DNA of 64,000 bases from Salipaludibacillus sp. LMS25 (lineage in GTDB: Bacteria > Bacillota > Bacilli > Bacillales > Salisediminibacteriaceae): contig NZ_CP093299.1 in NCBI RefSeq assembly GCF_024362805.1, positions 3,442,001 through 3,506,000 on the forward strand, given 5' to 3'. Shown in pieces: positions 18,369-26,857 of this stretch. Each line of letters starts with the position of its first letter. The stretch's first letter is position 1. Position numbers and translations under genes: made by a program. Below the pieces are notes generated by a model. The model saw nothing but the letters and a program-made list of their open reading frames with translations. It did no database searches and was not told the DNA's origin.

Positions 18369-18400
18369 AAAAACCCCCGTATCATCTTATAAATACGGGG
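18369..18400 (-). terminator. Terminator of the DUF4317 gene
   Basis: Stem CCCCGTAT/ATACGGGG (18375-18382 with 18393-18400). On the minus strand it is followed by GTTTTTAG, so it ends transcription of the minus-strand gene at 18456; it also blocks plus-strand read-through only weakly. Confidence 0.65.
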
Positions 18401-18455
18401 CTGTGTATTTCAATCGTTAAAACGATAAACTATTTTTGTTATAGTTTTAAGTAAC

Positions 18456-19640
18456 TCAACTATTTTCACTTCCACTGTTAAATGCCTCTGGAATCATTCT
18501 AAAACCATCGATGACCGTATCTTCTTCTACTTCAATCATAAGGTAGCGTTTCCCTTCAAAGTTAACTTGTCTGACGTAGCTTAAGTCTTGGGGACTAATA
18601 GAGACATTCGCTACTTTCGTGTTAATTTTAATAGATTTGGATGAATACTTTGGCACAATACTGCTCGCTTTTATTTCATATTTTTCGTCCTGAATGACGT
18701 TTTGGAAAGCTGCTTCGACTTTTTCTTGATCAATACCCTTTACACCACTTATTGTCAACACACGTTCCACATCTTTATAATCTAATGTAGGTGTTTCCTC
18801 TTCTTCGTTTTCTTCTATAACACGATTAATTTCTTCATATACGTGATGAAGTGTTGATGTATTTAGTTGGTCGTGTGTTACATCTTTAACAATTTCCTCA
18901 AAAACGATTTTATCGTCTTTGGCTGTCATTGTTTCTTCCCCATTCAGTACGTCTTCAATGAAGTGATGATCAGGCTCGTGGACTTTACCTGCTGAATATA
19001 ACACGTGATTGACATCAGAGGTATTATCCGTAAAGCAAGGGAAGAGAAATCCTGCAATAGGTGCAGTAAGGTTTATAATCGGATCGACCACAAAATTATA
19101 TTTAAATTCCTTCTCTACATAGTCAAAGAGTAACTCTTTTTTCGGTTCTTGTGTTTTATTCATACTGCAAAGGATAAAGGGATGAGAATAAACGGTATCA
19201 TGGTCACTTTCTTCTGACTCTTCACTACGGCGCTTAGTTGGCTTTCTATATTCACCTCTTATAAAAGTAATGACGATGTCCTCTTCGTATTGTTTTTGTG
19301 CCAATATTTTTTCAACAAGTTTAAGCATGTACTCTTTCCAACCATCAACATTATAGCTTAATAGTCCTTGGTGCAATAGAAGCTGACTACTGTCAGGAAC
19401 ATCTCGTTTAAATTTTAGCTCAAATAATTTCTCGTCTAATTGCCCACCAAGTAATTTTTTGAAATTATTTAAAAACAATTCTTGCTGATCCCGATCTAAT
19501 AACTCAAAAGGTTGACTTTGATGATGGTAGATCTCACTAGACTCTTTTGTAATGTAGACGTTGAAAATATCTTTAATGGTGAGGAGATCGTTATCTGCTT
19601 TAAATTGCCTGCGAAAGTGACTGATATCTTTTTTATTCAT
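18456..19640 (-). CDS. DUF4317 family protein
   Basis: 394 aa. The opening MNKKDISHFRRQFKADNDLL, the segment ELLFDYVEKEFKYNFVVDPI and the overall length match the DUF4317 family of Firmicutes. Soluble, acidic, no signal peptide. The role of the family is not known to me. The start is supported by TTAGGAGTTGAAT just upstream on the minus strand. It stands alone with its own terminator. Confidence 0.75.
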   Translation of the reverse strand: MNKKDISHFRRQFKADNDLLTIKDIFNVYITKESSEIYHHQSQPFELLDRDQQELFLNNFKKLLGGQLDEKLFELKFKRDVPDSSQLLLHQGLLSYNVDGWKEYMLKLVEKILAQKQYEEDIVITFIRGEYRKPTKRRSEESEESDHDTVYSHPFILCSMNKTQEPKKELLFDYVEKEFKYNFVVDPIINLTAPIAGFLFPCFTDNTSDVNHVLYSAGKVHEPDHHFIEDVLNGEETMTAKDDKIVFEEIVKDVTHDQLNTSTLHHVYEEINRVIEENEEEETPTLDYKDVERVLTISGVKGIDQEKVEAAFQNVIQDEKYEIKASSIVPKYSSKSIKINTKVANVSISPQDLSYVRQVNFEGKRYLMIEVEEDTVIDGFRMIPEAFNSGSENS

Positions 19641-19907
19641 CTATATTCAACTCCTAAAGTGAATGCTCATTTTCAACATGCCAATGAGGTAACCATTTAA
19701 CTATATCGTAAAAGGAATGGAGTGACTAGAGATCAGCGTCTAGGAAATTGCCTTGAATTAAAAAAGGAAGATAAGTGTTCTTTTAAGGAGAAGAAGTGTA
19801 TAAAACCCTTTTTTACATAAAAGGAAAAAATTCCGTATGTTATTTTGCTTTTTGTTCACAATAGAATTGGGAGGGACATCCTAAATATAACATAGGAGGA
19901 AATGTAG

Positions 19908-20495
19908 ATGAACTATGCGGCGCATGAACTTTTAGAAACGCAGGAAGCATTAAGGACAAAATCAGCAGAGATTGAACAACACGGTGCTTTCGTAAATCAG
20001 TGTAAAGATCAACAACTAAAGAGCATTCTGAAAAAACATCAACAGTTAATGATGAATGGGTACCAACAAGGGATTAATTTATTGAATGGACGAGGGGCGC
20101 AAGTGACGCATCGTGCGCCAGATTTCAATGGGCAAAACATATCAACTGGAATGCAAGATCAAATGACGATGTCTGCCCCATCTATGAGTAACCAAGCTTT
20201 ATCAGACCAAACGATTGCTACATTAGCGCTAAATACGCATAAAACGGGGTCGATGATGGGGATGCAATGGGCTAACGAATGTGTAGACCCGCAAATCCGC
20301 ATGTATCATGTGAATGGTGCTAACATGTGTCAAGAAATGGCGTATGAAATTTGGAGCTGGATGAATCAAAATGGCTATTATCAGCCAGCGACATTCGGGA
20401 CCCAGCAGATAAATCAGATGACAAGTATGTTTCAACCATCTACTAACCAAAGTACTCAAATGACGAGTCAAATGAATACGAATCACATGCAATAA
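19908..20495 (+). CDS. CotF-family spore coat protein
   Basis: 195 aa behind CATAGGAGGAAATGTAG. The N-terminal AAHELLETQEALRTKSAEIE and the helical bundle with KHQQLMMNGYQQGIN belong to the CotF-like family of coat proteins. The C-terminal third is rich in Gln, Met, Asn and Thr, typical of coat and crust proteins. Expected to be made in the mother cell late in sporulation (family knowledge); I could not place a sigma-E or sigma-K promoter with confidence. A strong terminator follows. Confidence 0.78.
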   Translation: MNYAAHELLETQEALRTKSAEIEQHGAFVNQCKDQQLKSILKKHQQLMMNGYQQGINLLNGRGAQVTHRAPDFNGQNISTGMQDQMTMSAPSMSNQALSDQTIATLALNTHKTGSMMGMQWANECVDPQIRMYHVNGANMCQEMAYEIWSWMNQNGYYQPATFGTQQINQMTSMFQPSTNQSTQMTSQMNTNHMQ

Positions 20496-20513
20496 GTGCT
20501 CCTGAAATATGGC

Positions 20514-20596
20514 AAAAAACCACCTGTTGTGAGGCCCTTGCAAAAAATTAGATTGGTTATTCTAATTTTAGGGCAGTACAAAGCAGGTGGTTTTTT
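20514..20596 (+). terminator. Terminator with nested hairpin after the coat gene
   Basis: Outer stem CCACCTG/CAGGTGG flanked by A6 and T6, which lets it work in both directions. The 57-base loop contains a second hairpin (AATTAGA/TCTAATT with GGTTAT). The downstream neighbour is the convergent tRNA-Asn. Confidence 0.7.
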
Positions 20597-20655
20597 AATA
20601 CGGTAAAGGTACAGTCATGTGTTTATATAGTAGGGACGAGTGATATAAAATAACA

Positions 20656-20730
20656 TGGCTCCACAGGTAGGACTCGAACCTACGACCGATCGGTTAACAG
20701 CCGATTGCTCTACCACTGAGCTACTGTGGA
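20656..20730 (-). tRNA. tRNA-Asn (anticodon GTT)
   Basis: Reading the minus strand: acceptor TCCACAG pairs with CTGTGGA, D-arm GCTCAGTGGTAGAGC, anticodon loop CTGTTAA with GTT, T-arm GGTTCGAGTCC, then discriminator G and encoded CCA. 75 bases including CCA. Confidence 0.97.
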
Positions 20731-20829
20731 ATATTATGTATCACATAGATACTGTCTACCACATGTTAGTATAGACCTTTCTTGCTTTGTTAATACTTCA
20801 TTCTTGCTATTTTATTAATAAAATTGCCT

Positions 20830-20998
20830 TTTATCCCACTCTTAAGGGTCAGTAAAACCCCCACCTCAAAACTTAAGAAGGTCGAAACGTTTAGGTGGGG
20901 GATAAACTGCCCCTAAAGGTCCCATAAGTTAAACGAACAATCAGTGGGGGATGAAGGAAAACGCCCACTGATTGAAGCTTAGCTTTATCCTTGATTGT
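20830..20998 (+). repeat. bcr1-like structured repeat, subfamily I, copy 1
   Basis: Full-length copy. TTTAT at both ends (20830-20834, 20994-20998). Outer stem AGGGTCAGT/ACTGCCCCT, inner stem CCCCCACCT/AGGTGGGGG, 3' hairpin CAATCAGTGGG/CCCACTGATTG. Lies between tRNA-Asn and the sortase gene. Downstream at 21021-21042 is a separate hairpin. Confidence 0.85.
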
Positions 20999-21020
20999 TT
21001 TAAGGGGGATAGCCTGTACC

Positions 21021-21042
21021 AGGTGGCGTCGAGACGCCACCT
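21021..21042. repeat. Small perfect hairpin AGGTGGCGT-CGAG-ACGCCACCT
   Basis: Nine-base-pair stem and four-base loop, followed by GATT. A second hairpin of the same design and core (TGGCGT-CTCG-ACGCCA) lies at 37260-37281 in another intergenic region. No T-run follows, so it is not a standard terminator. The rest of 20999-21245 shows nothing recognisable. Confidence 0.5.
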
Positions 21043-21245
21043 GATTTTCTCGATGGTTCAGGTTTCTGAAACTCCGTTTCTAATGAGTATGTTACTCTAA
21101 ATCCCCGCGGGTAAAACTAATACTAACCAAGAGCAGGGAATGAAACGCTTGCCGATAAAATTTGAATCTCACCATACTCATGGCTGATATTTTTTGATAC
21201 TTGGTAGAGATTTTCCTGAACAAAACGTTATGATATGGGCGACAG

Positions 21246-21860
21246 TTAATCACTATTACTTTTAATAAGGTTAGCTTCAAGCACATAACGATCTGGTGCC
21301 TGACCGATAAATTGAAATGGATAACACGTGCTTACTGTTAAAGTGGCCCTTGGCCTTGGGACGATAACAGTTCTATCATCCTTATCCACAATTCGCACAG
21401 TGTGAACTTTATACGTGAATTCGCCTTCAGAGGTTGTGACAATAAGTAAATCCTCTTCACCCACTTCGCCAAGACGTCTGAATACTGTATCTCGATGGCC
21501 TGCTAGAACGGTATTATCTTGCTCTCCAGGGAGTACACTTCCTGAATAGTGTCCTACCCCCTGTTCTAATTCATTCTCATCTGTGCCATGAAAGATAGGG
21601 AGCTGGGCATCTATTTTTGGAATGATAAGCACACCGATTTCTTCTCCAATGGAAGGTTGAACGGAATATACGGCAGTATTATTTGACCGATCTGTTTCAA
21701 CTTTGTCTGGCTTATGATCAGAAACAATCATTGTTTCTGTCGGTTCAGTTGATTTGTATAGCCAATAGCCTTTTAATAGTGTATAACCATTCGTTGTGGA
21801 GAACCAAAAGCCAATGAATATCAACATGAAACCGACTATAACGAATCGTTGACGTTTCAT
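21246..21860 (-). CDS. Class D sortase
   Basis: 204 aa. N-terminal membrane anchor (about 6-30), then the sortase beta barrel. Catalytic residues seen: His122 in LAGHRDT, Cys179 in TVSTCYPF, Arg191 in APDRYVL. It cleaves a sorting motif and links the protein to peptidoglycan. The ORF starts four bases after the stop of the upstream LPDTA protein, so the two form one operon and the sortase is probably dedicated to it. Class D members in Bacillus recognise LPDTA-like signals (family knowledge). Confidence 0.92.
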   Translation of the reverse strand: MKRQRFVIVGFMLIFIGFWFSTTNGYTLLKGYWLYKSTEPTETMIVSDHKPDKVETDRSNNTAVYSVQPSIGEEIGVLIIPKIDAQLPIFHGTDENELEQGVGHYSGSVLPGEQDNTVLAGHRDTVFRRLGEVGEEDLLIVTTSEGEFTYKVHTVRIVDKDDRTVIVPRPRATLTVSTCYPFQFIGQAPDRYVLEANLIKSNSD

Positions 21861-21864
21861 TTAC

Positions 21865-22833
21865 TTAGGCAGCCTTTCTTCTACGGATTAAGACTAATCC
21901 AGCCCCAGTTGCTATACACCCTAATAAGACATTTAATAATGAGTGGGTTGCAGTGTCAGGGAGCTTACCACCTTTTTCGGTTTTTGTTAAGCTGTTATCT
22001 TCGGTAACTTCTTGAGTAGAGGTTGTTATTGCTTCTCCAGCTTCTTTAATAAGGTCAGATCCAAATAGATCGGCAGTTAAAAGAATATCTGCAAGAAACT
22101 CCCCCCGTTTATTGTAAATTTCAATTAACAGATCATAGCCATTAGTAGTCGTTAAGGAAATTAAATTTGAAAGAGAGATCGCTTGTTTATCATCTCCTTT
22201 TACTAAATAAAACTCGGTGTCAATTTCTAATAGCCTTGTAAACTCTTCAAAAATAGCTAAAAGCTCAGCGATAGCTTCGGCAGTAACCTCAGATACACTC
22301 TCGAAATCATCTAGTTCAAGTATTCGCCATAAGAGGGCATCAAGTTCATCAACGAGATTTGGATTGTTATTAGACACTTCTTCTAAGTGGTCTAATAGTC
22401 TAAGCAACTCTTCCTCTGTTATGCCAATGCTTGCAAAAAAATCTAAATATTCATAGTACCATTCTTCTCCATAAAAATAATCAAACAGGTAAAATTCTAA
22501 ATCATCAACAAATTTAATGTTGGTGAGTGTTTCCCCATATTCTGCTAGAATAGTATGCAACTCCTCAATAGTTATCTCATAATCTGCTAAAATTTGAGAA
22601 ATTAATTCATCTGTTAAAATAGCTCCTAAAAAGTTCTTTAAGTCATTAATGTTTTCAAACAAGTCGAAAGTCAATCCATAAGATGCTAAGTATTCTTCAA
22701 GGTTTTCTTTCTCCCATTCTAGTTCAAGTAAGTATTCGGTGAGATCATCCTCACTTATAGCTGCATTAGCTAAATGAGGAGAAAAACTTAATAAAAATGT
22801 CGTTAATAATGTTAAAATGATTATCTTTTTCAA
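21865..22833 (-). CDS. Processed acidic surface protein with LPDTA sorting signal
   Basis: 322 aa. Signal peptide (about 1-24, cleavage near ANA-AISEDD). The mature part is highly acidic and helical, with recurring LTEYLLELE, ITIEELHTILAEYG and ITEEELLRLLDHLEE units. The C-terminus carries a complete cell-wall sorting signal: LPDTA at 291-295, a hydrophobic stretch and the tail RRRKAA. This fits the processed acidic surface protein family that travels with a class D sortase. The acidic surface would suit a saline or alkaline habitat (inference). Confidence 0.88.
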   Translation of the reverse strand: MKKIIILTLLTTFLLSFSPHLANAAISEDDLTEYLLELEWEKENLEEYLASYGLTFDLFENINDLKNFLGAILTDELISQILADYEITIEELHTILAEYGETLTNIKFVDDLEFYLFDYFYGEEWYYEYLDFFASIGITEEELLRLLDHLEEVSNNNPNLVDELDALLWRILELDDFESVSEVTAEAIAELLAIFEEFTRLLEIDTEFYLVKGDDKQAISLSNLISLTTTNGYDLLIEIYNKRGEFLADILLTADLFGSDLIKEAGEAITTSTQEVTEDNSLTKTEKGGKLPDTATHSLLNVLLGCIATGAGLVLIRRRKAA

Positions 22834-22903
22834 TCCAATGCCCTCCTGTAGTTAGTTATTTAGAGTATTATACAGTTTATATATCGTCAAAAACATTCAA
22901 ATA

Positions 22904-23062
22904 TTTATCCCACTCTTAAGGGGCAGTAAAACCCCCACCTGAAAACTTAAGAAGATCGACAAGTTTAGGTGGGGGATAAACTGCCCCTAAAGGTCCGATA
23001 AGTTAAACTAACAATCAGTGGGGGATGACGGAAAACGCTCACTGATTGAAGCTTAGCTTTAT
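22904..23062 (+). repeat. bcr1-like structured repeat, subfamily I, copy 2
   Basis: Full-length copy in the 377-base gap between the acidic surface protein promoter side and the 23211 gene. TTTAT at 22904-22908 and 23058-23062. Outer stem AGGGGCAGT/ACTGCCCCT and inner stem CCCCCACCT/AGGTGGGGG are perfect; the 3' hairpin has one mismatch. Nothing else recognisable in the gap apart from a probable promoter region before 23211. Confidence 0.88.
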
Positions 23063-23210
23063 AAAATAAACAACCAAATGAAAATAAGTCTCTAATAGTC
23101 ATATATACGTTTGTATACTTTATTTTAATATGTGATTATGTGGGAGTGAACAACCCTATAGAAAGGTAGTAGGGAGTAAAATGTGCATGATAGAGAAGGG
23201 AGAGTAAGAG

Positions 23211-23432
23211 GTGGTTAAGATAGATACAAAAAAATTCGTGGTCTTTCTAGCTTTGATTGGTATCCTTTTATTTATCATTCATGGGGTAAATGAACAAAAA
23301 GACTCCAATACAGAAGATGATCCGAAAGAAACCCAATTTCAAAAGAATAAAGAACCAGAAGAGGAAGAGGAGTATTGGACAGAAGAGAAGATGAGAGAGG
23401 CAGAACCAGTCACACCGAAAGATAATAATTAG
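23211..23432 (+). CDS. Small membrane-anchored acidic protein, 73 aa
   Basis: GTG start at 23211; upstream GGGAGAGTAAGAG provides the ribosome site. One transmembrane helix (about 10-26, VVFLALIGILLFIIHG), then an extracytoplasmic or cytoplasmic tail dominated by Glu, Asp and Lys (EPEEEEEYWTEEK). Family unknown. It has its own terminator and sits between two copies of the structured repeat. Confidence 0.6.
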   Translation: MVKIDTKKFVVFLALIGILLFIIHGVNEQKDSNTEDDPKETQFQKNKEPEEEEEYWTEEKMREAEPVTPKDNN

Positions 23433-23487
23433 CCAGATGTACGGGATGTATTAATCTAGCAGAATAAACTAAACTTACGAACAGAGA

Positions 23488-23515
23488 GCATCACCTTTTT
23501 TTGGGTGATGTTTTT
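23488..23515 (+). terminator. Intrinsic terminator
   Basis: Stem CATCACC/GGTGATG with a T-rich loop, followed by five T. Ends the 23211 gene. Confidence 0.75.
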
Positions 23516-23565
23516 CTATAAATTAGTCACGTCTTCACCATTACCACAATTTAGGATCTCGTTGT

Positions 23566-23724
23566 TTTATCCCCCTCTTAAGGGGCAGTAAAACCCCCAC
23601 CTGAAAACTTAAGAAGATCGACAAGTTTAGGTGGGGGATAAACTGCCCCTATAGGTCCCATAAGTTAAACGAACAATCAGTGGGGGAAGAAGGAAAATTC
23701 CCACTGATTGAAGCTTAGCTTTAT
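23566..23724 (+). repeat. bcr1-like structured repeat, subfamily I, copy 3
   Basis: Full-length copy, TTTAT at 23566-23570 and 23720-23724. Outer stem AGGGGCAGT/ACTGCCCCT, inner stem CCCCCACCT/AGGTGGGGG, 3' hairpin CAATCAGTGGG/CCCACTGATTG with a TTC-containing loop variant. Almost identical to copy 2, 660 bases away. Confidence 0.88.
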
Positions 23725-24088
23725 GTGATTCTTAGGAACTTACTTGCTACTTTTCCAGTTAATATTTCAATTATATCCCCTGCACTGTAAATTCCCCGGG
23801 AAATGATAACCTCTGTTAGCTTGGTAATACATGGTTAATGTCGCAAGGACACGTCGTACTCTCTTCTTTCAAAATTACTTTTTGCCAAAAATATGTGAGG
23901 CTGTTGAAAAGACGCGGATTACTGTGAAAAGTTATTAGTTATATAGCTTTAAGGTTTCAAAGTATGGAGAGGTTGACGTTTTAGTTGTGACGTGAGAAGT
24001 AATCAATTTTGGGATTCATAGGTAGATAGATTATTAGGTTATGATGACGTGTCTTTATTAAAAATGATGCACTGTAATCATCAACTAG
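23725..24088. other. Intergenic stretch without recognisable genes
   Basis: No supported ORF on either strand. Its 3' end passes into the SulP promoter at 24089. I see no further repeat, terminator or RNA structure that I can support. Confidence 0.5.
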
Positions 24089-24131
24089 TTGACAGTAGAA
24101 ACTCACAAATGTAATATAGGTATAGGGGTAT
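24089..24131 (+). promoter_or_regulatory. SulP promoter with CsoR/CstR-like operator
   Basis: TTGACA (24089-24094), 17-base spacer, TAATAT (24112-24117). From the fifth base of the -10 runs ATAGGTATAGGGGTAT (24116-24131). The DsrE promoter at 25903 has the same -35, spacer length and -10, and at the same offset ATACCTGTACGGGTAT: 12 of 16 bases agree. Persulfide-sensing CstR and its CsoR relatives bind G-tract sites ending GGTAT (family knowledge), so common repression is inferred. Confidence 0.6.
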
Positions 24132-24152
24132 GTGTATGTGTATGTGTATGTG
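24129..24152 (+). repeat. TATGTG hexamer repeated four times in the SulP leader
   Basis: Four perfect tandem copies of TATGTG between the -10/operator and the ribosome site (AGAGGAGG at 24161). Slippage here would alter leader length in six-base steps without touching the coding frame. Confidence 0.8.
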
Positions 24153-24176
24153 ATTGTTGTAGAGGAGGTAAGCTGA

Positions 24177-25847
24177 TTGTTAAAGAAATTTATTCCGGCA
24201 TTTGAATGGATACTAGTCTACAAAAAGGCTGATTTAAGCGGTGATATGTCTGCTGGCTTGATTGTTGCTATCATGCTTATTCCTCAAGGAATGGCATATG
24301 CAATGCTTGCAGGTTTACCACCGGTTATCGGTCTTTATGCTTCAACTGCACCACTTTTAATATACGCACTGTTCGGCACATCGAGACATCTTTCAGTAGG
24401 TCCTGTGGCGATGGTTTCATTGCTCGTTCTTACAGGTGTCTCTTCATTGGCAGATCCGGGAACTGACGAATATATTTCACTAGTACTTATGCTCACTTTT
24501 ATGATAGGTGTTATACAGCTACTGATGGGGCTATTTAAATTAGGGTTCTTAGTGAATTTTATGTCCCATGCCGTTATTAGTGGTTTTACCTCTGCAGCAG
24601 CGATTATTATTGGGTTAAGCCAGCTGAAGCATTTGATTGGAGTTAACCTTGAAGCTGATAAAGATGTCTTCTCGATTGTTTTAGAAACAATAAACAGAAT
24701 GTCAGAAATTAATCCCATTACCTTTGGGATAGGAGTAATAAGTATAGGGCTTCTTATCACGCTTAAAAAAATTCTAAAGAAAACTCCTGCCCCGTTAATT
24801 GTCGTTATACTAAGTATATTAGCCGTCTATTACTTGGAGTTACATCATGCAGGGGTTAACATTGTAGGGGACGTTCCAGGCGGCTTACCATCACTTAGTA
24901 TTCCAGCTTTAAATTTGGAATCTTTTATTGTACTGCTTCCCATTGCTCTGACAATATCGTTTGTAGGTTTTATGGAGTCTATTGCAATGGCTAAAGCTAT
25001 TGCCGCTAAAGAAAAGTATAAAGTAATACCGAATAGGGAATTGACAGGTCTTGGACTTGCTAATATAGGTACTTCATTTTTATCAGGTTATCCTGTTACC
25101 GGAGGATTTTCACGTTCCGCAGTTAACTATCAATCAGGAGCAAAAACACCGTTTGCTACGATTGTGACAGCTATATTTATTATTCTTGCTTTGATTTTTT
25201 TTACACAGTTGTTCTATTATTTACCTCATGCCGTTTTAGCAGCAATTATTATGGTTGCTGTCTACAGTTTAATTGATGTAAAAGAAGTAAAACAACTGCT
25301 CAAAATCAATCTAGTTGATGGCTCTGTCTGGATTGTCACCTTCTTAGCAACGTTGATTTTTGGAATAGTAGAAGGCATTATTAGTGGGATAGTTTATTCG
25401 TTGCTTGTATTTGTCTGGAGAAGCGCATACCCACATGTAGCGGAACTTGGCTATCTTCAAAAAGAACAAGTTTACAAAAATATTAAGCGCTATTCTAAAG
25501 TGACTATTGAACAAGAGGTAATGATCTTTCGCTTTGATTCTTCTCTTTTCTTTGCAAATATACGTTTTTATGAAGAAAAGTTGAGAGATCGTCTCTTGGA
25601 TAAACCGGAAACAAAATGGGTGATTCTTGATTTCAGTGGCGTTAATACGATAGACGCTGTTGCGATTCAGTCCCTTGACGACATTATCCATGCGTTGTCC
25701 CTTGATCATGACGTAACGTTCTTTTTTTCAGGAGTAAAAGGGCCTGTAAAAGATGTATTAGAAAAAGCAGAATATGGAGATAGCAAGTATTTCAGTTATT
25801 TGTCTATTAACCATGCTCTTGAAGGAATCAAAAGGATATGCAGGTAG
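24177..25847 (+). CDS. SulP-family inorganic anion transporter with STAS domain
   Basis: 556 aa, TTG start behind AGAGGAGGTAAGCTGA. N-terminal SulP transport core with about 10-12 membrane helices, including the family motif LIPQGMAYAMLAGLPPVIGLY near residues 36-56 (split by my reading, same helix), and a cytoplasmic C-terminal STAS domain (about 440-556; VILDFSGVNTIDAVAIQSLD). Substrate is probably sulfate, sulfite or a related oxyanion; bicarbonate transporters share the fold. Its promoter resembles that of the sulfur operon 1.8 kb downstream, which supports a role in moving sulfur oxyanions made by that pathway. Confidence 0.88.
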   Translation: MLKKFIPAFEWILVYKKADLSGDMSAGLIVAIMLIPQGMAYAMLAGLPPVIGLYASTAPLLIYALFGTSRHLSVGPVAMVSLLVLTGVSSLADPGTDEYISLVLMLTFMIGVIQLLMGLFKLGFLVNFMSHAVISGFTSAAAIIIGLSQLKHLIGVNLEADKDVFSIVLETINRMSEINPITFGIGVISIGLLITLKKILKKTPAPLIVVILSILAVYYLELHHAGVNIVGDVPGGLPSLSIPALNLESFIVLLPIALTISFVGFMESIAMAKAIAAKEKYKVIPNRELTGLGLANIGTSFLSGYPVTGGFSRSAVNYQSGAKTPFATIVTAIFIILALIFFTQLFYYLPHAVLAAIIMVAVYSLIDVKEVKQLLKINLVDGSVWIVTFLATLIFGIVEGIISGIVYSLLVFVWRSAYPHVAELGYLQKEQVYKNIKRYSKVTIEQEVMIFRFDSSLFFANIRFYEEKLRDRLLDKPETKWVILDFSGVNTIDAVAIQSLDDIIHALSLDHDVTFFFSGVKGPVKDVLEKAEYGDSKYFSYLSINHALEGIKRICR

Positions 25848-25902
25848 AGGTATAGTTAGACGGGAGTGGTTATTGTAAAAATAAGCTATAAATCATGTTA
25901 TG

Positions 25903-25945
25903 TTGACAGGTATTTTTTTGTTTGTTAATATACCTGTACGGGTAT
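25903..25945 (+). promoter_or_regulatory. Promoter and palindromic operator of the persulfide operon
   Basis: TTGACA (25903-25908), 17 bases, TAATAT (25926-25931), followed and overlapped by ATACCTGTACGGGTAT (25930-25945), a near palindrome ATACC-N6-GGTAT. Position over the -10 and start site fits a repressor. The form matches CsoR/CstR operators (family knowledge). No csoR/cstR gene lies in this window. Confidence 0.7.
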
Positions 25946-25973
25946 ATAAAAGTGATGAAGGAGTGAATACAAC

Positions 25974-26453
25974 GTGTCAGAGAAGAAAAAAACAACAATT
26001 GTATTATTTAGCGGTGATTATGATAAAGCGATGGCAGCCTATATTATTGCGAACGGAGCTGCTGCCTACGACCATGAGGTGACAATTTTTCATACTTTTT
26101 GGGGGTTAAATGCACTTAGAACAGAAAATCAGGTACCGTCTAAGAAAAACTTCTTGGAAAAAATGTTCGGTACCATGATGCCACGTGGTGCTGATAAGTT
26201 AGGGCTTTCAAAAATGAACTTCGCAGGTATGGGACCAAAAATGATTAAACATGTGATGAAAAAACATAACACAATGCCTTTACCTGATCTTATTGAAATG
26301 GCACAGGAACAGGGGGTAAAACTTGTCGCTTGTACGATGACAATGGATTTGCTCGGTTTACAGAAAGAAGAACTCTTAAATGAGATTGAATATGCAGGTG
26401 TTGCAGCATATCTCGGAGACGCCTCTGACGGCAATGTAAATCTCTTTATTTAA
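25974..26453 (+). CDS. DsrE/DsrF-like sulfur carrier protein (YrkE-like)
   Basis: 159 aa, GTG start at 25974 behind GAAGGAGTGAATACAAC. Opens with KKTTIVLFSGDYDKAMAAYI, the DsrE-fold start. The single conserved Cys in KLVACTMTMDLLG is the candidate persulfide carrier. In B. subtilis YrkE heads the same gene order (yrkE-yrkF-yrkH-yrkI). It hands sulfane sulfur between rhodanese and TusA partners in related pathways (inference from family). Confidence 0.85.
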   Translation: MSEKKKTTIVLFSGDYDKAMAAYIIANGAAAYDHEVTIFHTFWGLNALRTENQVPSKKNFLEKMFGTMMPRGADKLGLSKMNFAGMGPKMIKHVMKKHNTMPLPDLIEMAQEQGVKLVACTMTMDLLGLQKEELLNEIEYAGVAAYLGDASDGNVNLFI

Positions 26454-26473
26454 AGTAAGAAAGGCAGATAAAG

Positions 26474-26839
26474 ATGAACTTAATTATTAACGGACTTATT
26501 ATCCTTTTTCTTGGTTGGTTACTTGCAAGAAAAATAATGCCGGTTAAAGGTGTTAAACAGATGACTCATAATGAACTAAAAAAAGTTATTAGTGAAAGAA
26601 ATTAGCAATTTATTGATGTAAGAACACTAGACGAGTACGGAGGAAATCATATTAAAGGGTTTAAAAACATTCCGTTACAAGATCTTTCAGCAAGAGTTGA
26701 TGAATTGTCTAACACTAAAGAAATTATAGTTATCTGCCAAAGTGGCTTGCGAAGCAATAAAGCGAGCAAAATTCTTATTAAAAAGGGCTTTGCTAAGGTG
26801 ACAAATATCCAGGGTGGTATGGCGTCTTGGGATAGGTAA
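26474..26839 (+). pseudogene. Membrane-anchored rhodanese interrupted by an in-frame TAG
   Basis: AGAAAGGCAGATAAAG precedes ATG 26474. The first 43 codons encode an N-terminal membrane helix (NGLIILFLGWLLARK) and the start of a rhodanese domain. TAG at 26603-26605 interrupts it, after which the same frame continues without fault (QFIDVRTLDEYGG, active-site Cys in CQSGLRSNK, QGGMASWDR) to TAA 26837. One base change explains the defect. No start codon with a ribosome site restarts the second part, so the protein is probably lost unless the stop is suppressed. Confidence 0.85.
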
Positions 26840-26857
26840 AAAGGAGGAAGCAATTTG

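Noticed and set aside
26603..26605. Pyrrolysine or selenocysteine recoding of the rhodanese stop
   Set aside because: Rhodaneses have no such residue here, the stop is TAG not TGA, and no Pyl machinery is seen.
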